DNA from: an uncultured Streptococcus sp.
Lineage (GTDB): Bacteria; Bacillota; Bacilli; Lactobacillales; Streptococcaceae
Direction: 5' to 3'
Assembly (NCBI RefSeq): GCF_943912555.1
Contig: NZ_CALTUR010000034.1
Coordinates: 1 to 15,061, forward strand
Length of the DNA: 15,061 bases
The position numbers were made by a program, and so were the translations under genes. This document shows positions 1-8,405 of this stretch, piece by piece (the stretch's first letter is position 1; each line of letters begins with the position of its first letter). The notes below the pieces were generated by a model that searched no databases, was not told the DNA's origin, and worked only from the letters and a program-made list of their open reading frames with translations.

Positions 1-6
1 AAGTTA

Positions 7-45
7 ATATAAAAAAGTTGGAAGAGGCATCCAACTTTTTTATAT
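7..45 (-). terminator. Intrinsic terminator of the alcohol dehydrogenase gene
   Basis: A 15-bp perfect stem (7-21 with 31-45) encloses a 9-base loop. The GTTGG/CCAAC core is flanked by runs of A and T, so it can terminate in both directions. It lies just past the stop codon of the minus-strand gene at 60. The gene to the left is outside the window. Confidence 0.85.
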
Positions 46-59
46 AGGTTTTCATTGAA

Positions 60-1079
60 TTAGTTTGTGAAATCGAGTACCATACGTCCTTGGATTTGAC
101 CTTTTTCCATTTCGTCGAAAATTGCCACAGCATCTTCTACTGGACGTTTTTGAACAACTGGAACTACCAAACCTTCTGCACCGAATTGGAAGGCTTCTTC
201 CAAGTCTTTACGAGTTCCAACAAGAGAACCGATGACTTGGATTCCATCGAGGACTGTTTTGACGATGCTGAGTTCCATCATTTCAGAAGGAAGGCCAACA
301 GCGACTACGCGTCCACCAGCACGAACTGAGTCAACAGCCTGGTTGAAGGCAACTTTAGACACAGCAGTTACGACAGCTGAATGAGCTCCACCATCTGTTT
401 TTTCTTTGATTAGGCCTGGCACATCTTCGACTTCGAGACCGTTAATAACGATATCGGCTCCCACTTCTTTTGCAAGGGCAAGTTTGTCGTTGTTGATATC
501 AATTGCGACAACATGAGCGTTGAATACTTTTTTAGCATATTGCACAGCGAGATTACCAAGTCCACCAGCACCGTAAAGAACAACCCATTGGCCTGGTTCA
601 ACTTTGGCTTCTTTAATAGCTTTATAGGTTGTTACGCCAGCACATGTGATAGAAGAAGCTTGGGCTGGATCAAGTCCGTCAGGAACTTTAACAGCATAGT
701 CCGCTGTTACGATACATTGTTCAGCCATACCACCGTCTACTGAGTATCCAGCATTTTTTACTGTACGGCAAAGAGTTTCACGGCCAGTTGTACAGTATTC
801 GCAAGTACCACATCCTTCAAAGAACCAAGCAACGCTGACGCGGTCGCCGACTTTAAGACTTTTAACATCAGGAGCGATTTCTTTAACGATACCAACACCT
901 TCATGTCCTAGGACACGTCCTGGTACTTGACCAAAGTCACCATGGGCAACGTGGAGGTCAGTGTGGCAAACACCACAGTATTCAATTTCTACAAGTGCTT
1001 CCCCAGTTTCAAGTGGACGGAGTACTTTTTCTTCAACAGCAACACCAGTGCTTTCTGGATTTACAACAACAGCTTTCAT
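60..1079 (-). CDS. adhP: Zinc-dependent alcohol dehydrogenase (AdhP type)
   Basis: This is a medium-chain, zinc-dependent NAD(P)-linked alcohol dehydrogenase of 339 residues, the usual family length. It interconverts primary alcohols such as ethanol and their aldehydes in the cytoplasm. Catalytic zinc ligands are visible as C38 (in GVCHTD), H59 (in GHEG) and C146. The structural zinc lobe has C90, C93, C96 and C104. The Rossmann motif GAGGLG is at 170-175, and D194 at the end of the second strand suggests NAD(H) over NADP(H). The start is set by a strong AAGGAGG (1086-1092, minus strand) seven bases upstream. It appears monocistronic, with its own promoter and terminator. The promoter overlaps a Rex-like operator, so expression probably follows the NADH/NAD+ ratio. 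It is not the bifunctional AdhE, because it lacks the aldehyde dehydrogenase half. Confidence 0.93.
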   Translation of the reverse strand: MKAVVVNPESTGVAVEEKVLRPLETGEALVEIEYCGVCHTDLHVAHGDFGQVPGRVLGHEGVGIVKEIAPDVKSLKVGDRVSVAWFFEGCGTCEYCTTGRETLCRTVKNAGYSVDGGMAEQCIVTADYAVKVPDGLDPAQASSITCAGVTTYKAIKEAKVEPGQWVVLYGAGGLGNLAVQYAKKVFNAHVVAIDINNDKLALAKEVGADIVINGLEVEDVPGLIKEKTDGGAHSAVVTAVSKVAFNQAVDSVRAGGRVVAVGLPSEMMELSIVKTVLDGIQVIGSLVGTRKDLEEAFQFGAEGLVVPVVQKRPVEDAVAIFDEMEKGQIQGRMVLDFTN

Positions 1080-1175
1080 AGCTATCCTCCTTGATATTAG
1101 CCGAGAACAGGGACAACAGGACTGGATTGATTTTGTTTCAACAGAGTCGAGTGTGACGAGCTCTCTTGTATTTAT

Positions 1176-1193
1176 ATGTGAAGTATATCACAA
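1176..1193. promoter_or_regulatory. Rex-like operator over the adhP -10 box
   Basis: The minus strand reads TTGTGATATACTTCACAT. It contains a perfect TGTGA-N6-TCACA inverted repeat and differs from the Rex consensus TTGTGAA-N4-TTCACAA at about two positions. Its central six bases are the promoter's own -10 hexamer, so a bound repressor would block RNA polymerase. Rex is the NADH-sensing repressor of fermentative dehydrogenases in Gram-positives. That Rex binds here is inferred. Confidence 0.65.
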
Positions 1194-1210
1194 AAGAAAG
1201 CCTTTTCCAA
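1182..1210 (-). promoter_or_regulatory. Sigma-A promoter of adhP, extended -10
   Basis: On the minus strand there is a -35 TTGGAA (1205-1210), a 17-base spacer and a -10 TATACT (1182-1187). A TGA just upstream of the -10 (1188-1190) gives an extended -10. The predicted start of transcription is about 1175, leaving a leader of about 95 bases. Confidence 0.75.
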
Positions 1211-1263
1211 GGTTTTAGAGGTAAAAAATAGAACAATCGATTAACTGGTTGATGAGACTGTGA

Positions 1264-1295
1264 AAAGAGCACAAAGACCAGCTCGCAAGCTGGTC
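1264..1295 (-). terminator. Terminator of the minus-strand HAD gene
   Basis: An 8-bp GC-rich stem, GACCAGCT with AGCTGGTC (1276-1283 / 1288-1295), closes a 4-base loop. On the minus strand a short interrupted U-rich stretch follows. It lies nine bases after the stop codon of the phosphatase gene. Confidence 0.7.
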
Positions 1296-1303
1296 AGCAT
1301 AGG

Positions 1304-2116
1304 TTATAAGAATAAGTCTTGTAGGGTTTTGGCAACCCCATCTTGGTCATTGGTCAGGGAGATTTGCTCATCTGCATAGGGGAGTAGCTCAGGATTGGCA
1401 TTTTTCATGGCATAGCCTTTCCCTGCAAAAGCGAGCATTTCGGTATCATTGTGTTCATCTCCAAAGGCAATCAAATCCTTTTTATCACGATTCATTACCT
1501 TGAGCAAGTAGTCTAAGGCGAAGGCCTTATTGACACCTTTTGGGGTACACTCAAGGATATTGAGCGGACCTCCCCAGGTATTGATAGACAGTTGATGCTG
1601 GTAGAAAGCATTCATTTCTTTTGCCAAGGCATACTTGTCACTAGCTCTGGTCTGCAAGAGAATACAGTTAGGGTTTTTGGTCACCAATTCAGGCTTGAAT
1701 TGATCTTCAGGCTGGAAAGCTTCTACGCCAAATAGTTTAGGATTGGCAATTTCTTCATTAGGATTTGTAATGTAGAATTTTTTACGGTATTCTCCAGCGA
1801 TAAAATCGGCTTGAATGTCCTCTGAACGTCGAACCATGTCTAAAAGATATTTTTTGTCTACGGTCAAACACTTTTCAAAGTCCCAAACTTGGTCTGGCAA
1901 ATGAGTGAGGGAGCCGTTGAAATTAATCATAGGAGTGTCTAAGCCTAATTCATGGTAGAAATCTTTTGACATGCGGTAAGGGCGACCTGTCGTAATAATA
2001 ATCTGATGCCCTTGTTCAGCAACTTTTTTAATGGTTTCTTTGGTAAAGTCAGAAATCTGACTGTCTGAGTTGAGCAGGGTTCCATCTAGGTCAACTGCAA
2101 TAATTTTTTTCGTCAT
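1304..2116 (-). CDS. Cof-type HAD-superfamily sugar/nucleotide phosphatase
   Basis: This is a 270-residue cytoplasmic haloacid-dehalogenase-fold phosphatase of the Cof (HAD-IIB, YidA-like) subfamily. Motif I is DLDGT, with the nucleophile D9 and acid/base D11. Motif II threonine is near T42-T43 (ITTGRP), motif III lysine is probably K193, and motif IV is GDEHND (219-224, metal ligands D220 and D224). The stretch between motifs II and III is the C2B-type cap that selects the substrate. Family members remove phosphate from sugar phosphates, flavin precursors or pyridoxal phosphate, and the substrate here cannot be told from sequence. The frame extends upstream to 2191, but the start at 2116 is preferred. 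It gives the normal N-terminus (MTKKIIAVD) and follows AGAAAGG at a suitable distance. The gene is alone on this strand, with its own promoter and terminator. Confidence 0.88.
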   Translation of the reverse strand: MTKKIIAVDLDGTLLNSDSQISDFTKETIKKVAEQGHQIIITTGRPYRMSKDFYHELGLDTPMINFNGSLTHLPDQVWDFEKCLTVDKKYLLDMVRRSEDIQADFIAGEYRKKFYITNPNEEIANPKLFGVEAFQPEDQFKPELVTKNPNCILLQTRASDKYALAKEMNAFYQHQLSINTWGGPLNILECTPKGVNKAFALDYLLKVMNRDKKDLIAFGDEHNDTEMLAFAGKGYAMKNANPELLPYADEQISLTNDQDGVAKTLQDLFL

Positions 2117-2155
2117 ATGAACCTTTCTAGTGTCTTTCCAGATAAGATGTCTACT

Positions 2156-2164
2156 ATTATAGCA
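2156..2164 (-). promoter_or_regulatory. Extended -10 promoter of the minus-strand HAD gene
   Basis: The minus strand reads TGC-TATAAT (-10 at 2156-2161), a perfect -10 hexamer with a TGn extension. No good -35 is seen. The start of transcription would be about 2149, roughly 33 bases before the start codon. Confidence 0.65.
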
Positions 2165-2219
2165 AAAAGCAGAGAGAAAAGCAGATTCCAAACAAAAAAT
2201 TAAATTCCATCATTTTATT

Positions 2220-2245
2220 AAATAAATCAAACAAATAAATCAAAC
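2220..2245. repeat. 13-bp perfect tandem repeat upstream of the permease promoter
   Basis: AAATAAATCAAAC occurs twice head to tail (2220-2232 and 2233-2245). It ends seven bases before the permease -35 box. The AT-rich tract could act as an UP-like element and could change copy number by slippage. Confidence 0.9.
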
Positions 2246-2252
2246 AAAGATA

Positions 2253-2281
2253 TTGAAAAAGTGAATGATAAATGATATAAT
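2253..2281 (+). promoter_or_regulatory. Strong sigma-A promoter of the purine permease
   Basis: A -35 TTGAAA (2253-2258), a 17-base spacer and a perfect -10 TATAAT (2276-2281) are present. TGA at 2273-2275 makes the -10 extended. The expected start of transcription is about 2288, leaving a leader of only about 31 bases. That is too short for a purine riboswitch. Confidence 0.85.
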
Positions 2282-2287
2282 TCTATT

Positions 2288-2300
2288 ATTGTTCGTAAAA
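2288..2300. promoter_or_regulatory. Possible PurR box at the permease transcription start
   Basis: ATTGTTCGTAAAA is the inverse complement of a sequence that matches the PurBox consensus AWWWCCGAACWWT at 11 of 13 positions. It falls at about +1 to +13 of the predicted transcript. It is a single, imperfect box at an unusual position, so confidence is low, although a purine permease is a sensible target. Confidence 0.25.
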
Positions 2301-2318
2301 ATTAAAAGGAGATTGATA

Positions 2319-3737
2319 ATGGACAAATTATTTAAACTAAAAGAGAACGGTACAGACGTTCGTACAGAGGTTCTCGCTGGTTTAACAACTTTCTTTGCAA
2401 TGAGCTATATTCTCTTTGTAAACCCACAAATTCTTTCGCAAACAGGAATGCCTGCTCAGGGTATCTTCCTAGCAACGATTATTGGTTCTGTGGTAGGAAC
2501 TCTTATGATGGCTTTTTATGCTAACTTACCATATGCCCAAGCACCAGGTATGGGACTGAATGCTTTCTTTACCTTTACAGTTGTCTTTGGACTTGGTTAT
2601 TCTTGGCAAGAAGCTTTGGCTATGGTCTTCATTTGTGGTATTATTTCATTGATTATTACTTTGACAAATGTACGCAAAATGATCATTGAATCCATTCCTA
2701 CTGCTCTTCGTTCAGCTATTTCAGCAGGTATCGGTGTTTTCCTTGCCTACGTAGGGATTAAGAATGCTGGACTTTTGAAATTTACGATTGATCCAGGTAA
2801 CTATACTGTTGTAGGAGAAGGTGCTGACAAAGCTCAAGCAACGATTGCAGCAAACTCTTCAGCGGTTCCAGGATTGGTTGACTTTAATAGCCCAGCTGTT
2901 TTGGTGGCTCTTGCAGGACTTGCCATTACTATCTTCTTTGTCATCAAAGGAATTAAGGGAGGGATTATCCTTTCTATCTTAACAACAACAGTTCTTGCAA
3001 TTGCAGTAGGTTTAGTTAATATTTCTAGCATTGATTTTTCAAATAATCACTTGGGTGCTGCGGTAGAAGATTTGAAGAAAGTTTTTGGTGCAGCTCTTGG
3101 TTCAGAAGGTTTGGGAGCTTTGATTTCAGATACAGCTCGCTTACCTGAGACTCTTATGGCTATTCTGGCCTTCTCGTTAACAGATATTTTCGATACAATT
3201 GGTACTCTAATTGGTACTGGTGAAAAAGTTGGAATCATTGCTTCTAAAGGTGAAAACAAGGAATCAGTTAAATTGGACAAAGCTCTTTATTCTGATTTAA
3301 TTGCTACAACAATTGGTGCAGTAGCTGGTACTTCAAACGTAACGACTTATGTTGAGTCTGCTGCGGGTATCGGTGCAGGTGGACGTACTGGTTTGACAGC
3401 CTTGGTTGTAGCTATCTGTTTTGCAATTTCAAGCTTCTTTAGCCCACTTCTCGCTATCGTACCAACAGCTGCTACAGCTCCAATCTTAATTATTGTTGGG
3501 ATTATGATGTTGGCTAGCTTGAAAAATATTCATTGGGATGATATGTCTGAAGCGGTTCCTGCTTTCTTCACATCTATCTTTATGGGATTCAGCTACTCTA
3601 TCACTCAAGGGATTGCAGTTGGTTTCTTGACTTACACTTTGACTAAGATTGTCAAAGGTCAAGCTAAAGATGTCCATGTAATGATTTGGATTTTGGATGC
3701 CTTGTTTATCCTTAATTATATCAGCATGGCCCTATAA
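2319..3737 (+). CDS. pbuG: AzgA-family (NCS2-like) guanine/hypoxanthine permease
   Basis: This 472-residue polytopic inner-membrane transporter belongs to the AzgA branch of the nucleobase permeases (COG2252). It takes up purine bases, most likely hypoxanthine, guanine or adenine, by proton symport. Family signatures are the N-terminal GLTTFFAMSYILFVNP (21-36), APGMGLNAFF (75-84), SLTDIFDT (286-293) and the GTSNVTTYVESAAGIGAGGR segment (337-356). Hydrophobic segments run through most of the protein, in keeping with 12-14 membrane spans. The frame is open upstream to 2265. The start at 2319 is preferred because AAGGAG (2306-2311) lies seven bases before it and the predicted transcript begins at about 2288, inside the upstream extension. 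The substrate is inferred from the family. The symbol follows the Bacillus paralogue and may not be strict orthology. Confidence 0.88.
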   Translation: MDKLFKLKENGTDVRTEVLAGLTTFFAMSYILFVNPQILSQTGMPAQGIFLATIIGSVVGTLMMAFYANLPYAQAPGMGLNAFFTFTVVFGLGYSWQEALAMVFICGIISLIITLTNVRKMIIESIPTALRSAISAGIGVFLAYVGIKNAGLLKFTIDPGNYTVVGEGADKAQATIAANSSAVPGLVDFNSPAVLVALAGLAITIFFVIKGIKGGIILSILTTTVLAIAVGLVNISSIDFSNNHLGAAVEDLKKVFGAALGSEGLGALISDTARLPETLMAILAFSLTDIFDTIGTLIGTGEKVGIIASKGENKESVKLDKALYSDLIATTIGAVAGTSNVTTYVESAAGIGAGGRTGLTALVVAICFAISSFFSPLLAIVPTAATAPILIIVGIMMLASLKNIHWDDMSEAVPAFFTSIFMGFSYSITQGIAVGFLTYTLTKIVKGQAKDVHVMIWILDALFILNYISMAL

Positions 3738-3748
3738 TATAATTACCC

Positions 3749-3771
3749 AGGGGGAATTTCCCCCTTTTTTT
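3749..3771 (+). terminator. Intrinsic terminator of the permease gene
   Basis: AGGGGGA (3749-3755) pairs with TCCCCCT (3759-3765) around a 3-base loop, followed by a run of seven T. It begins 11 bases after the stop codon. The next gene starts only about 22 bases further on with no visible promoter, so some read-through is likely. Confidence 0.88.
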
Positions 3772-3792
3772 AATACAAAGTCTAGGAGATGA

Positions 3793-4503
3793 ATGATGGA
3801 AGAGAAAAGTATGTGGAAAGAATTGTTGAATCGTGCAGGCTGGATTTTGGTCTTTTTGCTAGCGACAATTTTATATCAGATTCCTTTAGCAGTTACTTCC
3901 ATTTTAACTTTAAATGTAGTACCACTGTTACAGTCAGGACTGATAGTTGCTGGTATTTCAATTGTAGTTTTAGCGCTATTTATTATTGGAGCTCGTAAAA
4001 CGCAATTAGCAAGTTTTAATTTTTCTTTTTTCAGAGCTAAGGATTTGGCACGTTTAGGCTTGAGTTATTTAGTCATTATCTGTTCAAATATACTTGGTTC
4101 TATCTTGTTACAACTGTCAAATGAGACGACAACAGGGAATCAGTCTCAGATTAACGATATGGTTCAAAATAGTTCTTTGATTTCTAGCTTCTTCTTGCTA
4201 GCCTTACTTGCTCCAATTTGTGAGGAAATCTTGTGCCGTGGAATTATTCCTAAAAAGATTTTCCGAGGTAAGGAGAGCTGGGGATTTGTAGTTGGTACGA
4301 TTGTCTTTGCTTTATTGCATCAACCAAGTAATTTACCTTCTTTATTGATTTATGGAGGTATGTCGATCGTTCTGTCTTGGACGGCTTACAAGACCCAACG
4401 TTTGGAAATGTCTATCTTGCTTCACATGATTGTGAATGGGGTTGCTTTCTGTTTGTTGGCTCTTGTGGTGATCATGAGTCGGACATTAGGAATTTCTGTT
4501 TAG
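3793..4503 (+). CDS. CPBP-family intramembrane protease-like protein (Abi/CAAX)
   Basis: This is a 236-residue membrane protein of the CPBP (type II CAAX prenyl endopeptidase, Abi) family. The three conserved active-site motifs are all present: EExxxR (E144, E145, R149), FxxxH (F172, H176) and HxxxN (H211, N215). Hydrophobic stretches at about 14-38, 45-66, 86-107, 130-142, 163-176, 183-197 and 206-229 suggest six to eight membrane spans. Members act as membrane proteases, and in streptococci and lactobacilli several are linked to bacteriocin immunity, but no bacteriocin gene is seen nearby. Two adjacent ATG codons (3793 and 3796) follow AGGAG (3784-3788). The second has the better spacing, so the protein may be one residue shorter. 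No promoter is evident after the permease terminator. The gene is probably expressed by read-through. Confidence 0.85.
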   Translation: MMEEKSMWKELLNRAGWILVFLLATILYQIPLAVTSILTLNVVPLLQSGLIVAGISIVVLALFIIGARKTQLASFNFSFFRAKDLARLGLSYLVIICSNILGSILLQLSNETTTGNQSQINDMVQNSSLISSFFLLALLAPICEEILCRGIIPKKIFRGKESWGFVVGTIVFALLHQPSNLPSLLIYGGMSIVLSWTAYKTQRLEMSILLHMIVNGVAFCLLALVVIMSRTLGISV

Positions 4504-4541
4504 AAAGTTTTCATGTAGGAACAGATCTCTTTCTACTAGGG

Positions 4542-4577
4542 AAAGATGAATGCAATTGTGTCCATCTTTTTATTTTT
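4542..4577 (+). terminator. Probable terminator after the CPBP gene
   Basis: AAAGATG (4542-4548) pairs with CATCTTT (4563-4569), followed by the T-rich tract TTATTTTT. The loop is long (14 bases) with a possible inner CAATTG pairing. The downstream arm overlaps the likely -35 region of the folate operon promoter. Confidence 0.55.
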
Positions 4578-4578
4578 A

Positions 4579-4587
4579 TGGTAAAAT
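4579..4587 (+). promoter_or_regulatory. Extended -10 promoter of the folate (sul) operon
   Basis: TGG-TAAAAT (-10 at 4582-4587) is an extended -10. The -35 region (about 4556-4564) is weak and lies within the preceding terminator hairpin. The start of transcription would be about 4594, 35 bases before the folP start codon. Confidence 0.6.
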
Positions 4588-4589
4588 AG

Positions 4590-5573
<984 letters not shown>

Positions 5574-5577
5574 TAAG

Positions 5578-6900
5578 ATGAAAGAAATTGAAAACAATCA
5601 GTGGATTGCCCACTATCGGACGGATCAACCGCATTTTGGCTTGGAACGAATGGTGGAACTGTTAGCCTTGCGTGGCAATCCCCATCTCAAACTCAAGGTC
5701 ATCCATATCGGAGGAACCAATGGCAAGGGTTCGACCATTGCTTTTTTGAAAAATATGCTGGAAAAGCTAGGCCTGAGAGTTGGTGTGTTCAGCTCGCCCT
5801 ATCTCATTCACTACACAGACCAGATTAGCATCAATGGGGAATCTATCCCAGAAGCGAGACTAGAAGCTCTCATGGTAGACTATCAGTCTTTGCTGGAGGG
5901 GGAAGCGACCGCTAATTTACAGGGCACAACCGAGTTTGAGATTATCACAGCCATAGCTTATGACTACTTTGCCTCAGAGCAAGTAGATGTGGCTATCATG
6001 GAAGTGGGCATGGGTGGACTCTTGGATAGTACCAATGTCTGTCAGCCTATTCTAACAGGCATCACGACTATTGGACTGGACCATGTAGCCCTTCTTGGTA
6101 ACACTTTAGAAGCCATAGCAGAGCAGAAAGCTGGTATTATCAAACAAGGTATTCCCTTGGTAACAGGTCGTATCGCTCCAGAAGCTTTGGCTGTGATTGA
6201 CCGCATTGCGGAAGGGAAAGATGTACCGAGACTTGCCTACGGGGCAAATTATCAGGTTCGTCATAAAGAAAGTGTGGTGACAGGTGAAGTCTTTGACTAT
6301 ACCAGTGCTGTTAGACAAGGTCGCTTCCAGACTGGTCTGCTTGGTTTGCACCAGATAGAGAATGCTGGGATGGCCATAGCTTTACTCGATGCTTTTTGTC
6401 AGGAGGATGGCCGAGAACTAGCAAGCAATCACTTGCTTGCTCAAGCCTTGGAAGAAACAAGGTGGCCGGGACGTTTGGAAATCGTGTCAAGAGATCCCTT
6501 GCTGATTTTGGATGGGGCCCACAATCCTCATGCCATAAAGGCTTTAGTAGCAACCTTGCAAGAACGCTTTGCGGATTATCGTAAGGAAATCCTCTTTACT
6601 TGTATCAAAACCAAGTCCTTGGAGGATATGTTGGACTTGCTGGGGGCCATGCCAGATACCGAGCTTACCCTGACACATTTTTCGGATAGTCGGGCGACTG
6701 ATGAAAGCGTGCTGGAAGAGACAGCTAAGTCTAGAAATCTTAGCTACCAAGGTTGGCAGGATTTTCTAGAGCAGAAATTGACAGATAAAAAAGAAGAGAA
6801 AAAAACAGTTAGGATTGTCACAGGTTCCTTATATTTCTTGAGACAAGTGAGATCCTATATGATGGAGAGGAAGAATGAGAATGGATACACAAAAGATTGA
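5578..6900 (+). CDS. folC: Bifunctional dihydrofolate synthase / folylpolyglutamate synthase
   Basis: FolC (SulB) adds glutamate to dihydropteroate and further glutamates to reduced folates, using ATP, in the cytoplasm. It has 440 residues, the expected length. Motifs of the Mur-ligase-like fold are the P-loop GGTNGKGS (45-52), the [18 protein letters not shown] segment (71-88), [13 protein letters not shown] (142-154), [10 protein letters not shown] (165-174) with H169, the QKAGIIK loop with K184 in the carbamylated-lysine position, and DGAHNP (312-317) starting the C-terminal domain. The start codon is one base after the folP stop. No clear ribosome site of its own is seen, so translational coupling to folP is likely. 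The 3' end overlaps the folE start. Confidence 0.95.
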   Translation: MKEIENNQWIAHYRTDQPHFGLERMVELLALRGNPHLKLKVIHIGGTNGKGSTIAFLKNMLEKLGLRVGVFSSPYLIHYTDQISINGESIPEARLEALMVDYQSLLEGEATANLQGTTEFEIITAIAYDYFASEQVDVAIMEVGMGGLLDSTNVCQPILTGITTIGLDHVALLGNTLEAIAEQKAGIIKQGIPLVTGRIAPEALAVIDRIAEGKDVPRLAYGANYQVRHKESVVTGEVFDYTSAVRQGRFQTGLLGLHQIENAGMAIALLDAFCQEDGRELASNHLLAQALEETRWPGRLEIVSRDPLLILDGAHNPHAIKALVATLQERFADYRKEILFTCIKTKSLEDMLDLLGAMPDTELTLTHFSDSRATDESVLEETAKSRNLSYQGWQDFLEQKLTDKKEEKKTVRIVTGSLYFLRQVRSYMMERKNENGYTKD

Positions 6901-7435
6901 AACAGCTGTAAAAATGATTATCGAGGCTGTCGGAGAGGACACTAACCGCGAGGGCTTGCAAGAAACACCTGCTCGTGTCGCTCGTATGTACCAAGAGATT
7001 TTTTCAGGTCTTGGTCAAACAGCGGAGGAGCATTTGTCAAAATCCTTTGAGATTATTGATGATAACATGGTGGTAGAAAAGGATATTTTTTTCCATACCA
7101 TGTGTGAACACCACTTCCTGCCATTTTATGGTAGAGCGCATATTGCCTACATTCCAGATGGTCGTGTGGCAGGTTTGTCTAAGCTAGCCCGTACGGTTGA
7201 AGTTTATTCGAAAAAACCACAAATTCAAGAACGATTGAATATCGAAGTAGCCGATGCCTTGATGGAGTATCTAGGTGCTAAAGGAGCCTTTGTTGTCATT
7301 GAGGCGGAACATATGTGTATGAGTATGCGTGGTGTCAGAAAACCAGGCACTGCAACCTTGACGACAGTAGCTCGTGGTCTATTTGAAACAGATAAGGACC
7401 TCCGAGATCAGGCTTATCGTTTAATGGGACTATAA
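6881..7435 (+). CDS. folE: GTP cyclohydrolase I
   Basis: FolE (SulC) converts GTP to 7,8-dihydroneopterin triphosphate, the first step of pterin synthesis. The zinc site is C75, H78 (in CEHHF) and C146, with H77 as the probable catalytic histidine. Other family blocks are [13 protein letters not shown] (25-37), [20 protein letters not shown] (94-113) and [16 protein letters not shown] (141-156). The protein is 184 residues from the ATG at 6881, the pneumococcal length as I recall it. A second in-frame ATG at 6875 would add two residues. GGAGAGG (6864-6870) is 4 bases from the first and 10 from the second, so the start is not settled. It overlaps the folC end by about 20 bases, indicating tight co-expression. 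A BOX repeat begins right at its stop codon. Confidence 0.95.
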   Translation: MDTQKIETAVKMIIEAVGEDTNREGLQETPARVARMYQEIFSGLGQTAEEHLSKSFEIIDDNMVVEKDIFFHTMCEHHFLPFYGRAHIAYIPDGRVAGLSKLARTVEVYSKKPQIQERLNIEVADALMEYLGAKGAFVVIEAEHMCMSMRGVRKPGTATLTTVARGLFETDKDLRDQAYRLMGL

Positions 7436-7549
7436 TACCCTTTGAAAATCTCTTCAAACCACGTCAGCTTCCATCTGCAACCTCAAAACAGTGTTTTGAG
7501 CAGCCTGCGGCTAGCTTCCTAGTTTGCACTTTGATTTTCATTGAGTATA
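7436..7549 (+). repeat. Short BOX repeat (A-C type, no full B unit)
   Basis: The left end resembles the BOX A end (TTTGAAAATCTCTTCAAACC). It then switches to the box C part: CAACCTCAAAACAGTGTTTTGAG, CCTGCGGCTAG and the TTTGATTTTCATTGAGTATA end. Compared with the longer BOX at 12480-12673 (opposite orientation) it lacks about 80 bases between two CGTCAG-like motifs, consistent with an internal deletion. It sits directly on the folE stop codon, inside the folate operon. Confidence 0.88.
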
Positions 7550-7551
7550 AA
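7523..7551 (+). promoter_or_regulatory. Possible promoter at the end of the short BOX repeat
   Basis: TTTGCA (7523-7528), a 17-base gap and TATAAA (7546-7551) form a promoter-like pair inside the BOX end. Initiation would be at about 7558, inside the following hairpin, so such a transcript would escape that terminator. The -35 is a poor match and there is no TGn. Confidence 0.3.
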
Positions 7552-7554
7552 AAG

Positions 7555-7576
7555 AATCCGCTTCAGGCGGATTTTT
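7555..7576 (+). terminator. Terminator-like hairpin between folE and folBK
   Basis: AATCCGC (7555-7561) pairs with GCGGATT (7567-7573) around TTCAG, followed by TTTTT. It would at least attenuate transcription from folE into the next folate gene, which starts 17 bases later. Confidence 0.75.
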
Positions 7577-7592
7577 CTAGAAAGGACTAGTT

Positions 7593-8405
7593 ATGGATCA
7601 ACTGCAGATTAAAGATTTGGAAATTTTTGCTTATCATGGTCTTTTTCCTAGTGAGAAGGAATTGGGGCAGAAGTTTGTTATTTCAGCCACCTTATTCTAT
7701 GATATGACCAAGGCGGCTACAGACTTGGATTTAACAGCCTCTGTCCATTATGGAGAACTGTGTCAGCAGTGGACGACTTGGTTTCAGGAAACGAGTGAAG
7801 ATTTGATTGAAACGGTAGCCTACAAACTGGTAGAACGTACTTTTGAGGCTTATCCTCTTGTTCAAGAAATTAAGCTGAAACTGAAAAAGCCTTGGGCGCC
7901 AGTGCATTTGCCACTAGATACTTGCTCGGTAACCATTCATCGCCGCAAGCAACGAGCCTTTATCGCCCTAGGAAGCAATATGGGGGATAAGCAAGCAAAC
8001 TTGGAGCAAGCGACTGAGAAGATGCGAAATCGAGGTATCCATATTCTCAAAGAGTCCAGTGTCTTGACGACGGAGCCTTGGGGTGGTGTGGAGCAGGATA
8101 GCTTTGCAAATCAAGTGATTGAAGTAGAAACATGGTTGCCTGCCCCAGTGCTATTAGAGACCTTGTTAGCCATTGAGTTAGAGATGGGACGGGTGAGAGA
8201 AGTACATTGGGGGCCTCGTTTGATTGATTTGGACTTGCTCTTTGTGGAGGACCAGGTCATTTATACAGATGACCTTATCTTGCCTCATCCTTACATAGCG
8301 GAACGCCTTTTTGTCCTTGAGTCTTTACAGGAAATTGCACCTCATTTTATCCATCCTACATTAAAGCAACCTATCCGCAACTTGTATAATGCTTTGAAAA
8401 AATAG
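7593..8405 (+). CDS. folK: Bifunctional dihydroneopterin aldolase / HPPK (SulD)
   Basis: This is a FolB-FolK fusion of 270 residues, the streptococcal SulD. Residues about 1-118 are dihydroneopterin aldolase, with Y14-H15-G16, E22 and the active-site K100 in KKP. Residues about 121-270 are 6-hydroxymethyl-7,8-dihydropterin pyrophosphokinase, with [10 protein letters not shown] (123-132), TTEPWG (159-164), [11 protein letters not shown] (207-217, Mg ligands D212 and D214) and [13 protein letters not shown] (230-242). Together they turn dihydroneopterin into the diphosphate used by FolP. AAAGGA (7581-7586) precedes the start. The gene is the last of the folate operon, but is separated from folE by a BOX repeat and a hairpin, so its expression may be uncoupled from the first three genes. 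Confidence 0.95.
   Translation: MDQLQIKDLEIFAYHGLFPSEKELGQKFVISATLFYDMTKAATDLDLTASVHYGELCQQWTTWFQETSEDLIETVAYKLVERTFEAYPLVQEIKLKLKKPWAPVHLPLDTCSVTIHRRKQRAFIALGSNMGDKQANLEQATEKMRNRGIHILKESSVLTTEPWGGVEQDSFANQVIEVETWLPAPVLLETLLAIELEMGRVREVHWGPRLIDLDLLFVEDQVIYTDDLILPHPYIAERLFVLESLQEIAPHFIHPTLKQPIRNLYNALKK

Noticed and set aside
513..743. Plus-strand open frame antisense to adhP
   Set aside because: The coding signal and zinc-binding motifs are on the minus strand, and this frame has no family resemblance.
1207..1275. ATCGATTAAC..GTTGAT near-palindrome between adhP and the HAD gene
   Set aside because: The arms are imperfect and do not match any operator I can name.
2117..2191. N-terminal extension of the minus-strand HAD phosphatase (start at 2191)
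   Set aside because: The extra 25 residues precede the normal HAD start, overlap the likely promoter region, and have no supporting ribosome site. The ATG at 2116 is better.
2282..2318. Purine riboswitch in the permease leader
   Set aside because: The predicted leader is only about 31 bases and contains none of the aptamer stem or loop sequence.
5601..5828. Open frame inside folC
   Set aside because: It is a shadow frame of folC with no ribosome site; folC itself has all expected motifs.
6311..6553. Minus-strand open frame inside folC
   Set aside because: It is an out-of-frame shadow of a strongly supported gene, with no promoter or ribosome site.
7436..7549. IS element or small gene between folE and folBK
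   Set aside because: The sequence is accounted for by BOX repeat parts. No transposase or coding frame of note is present.
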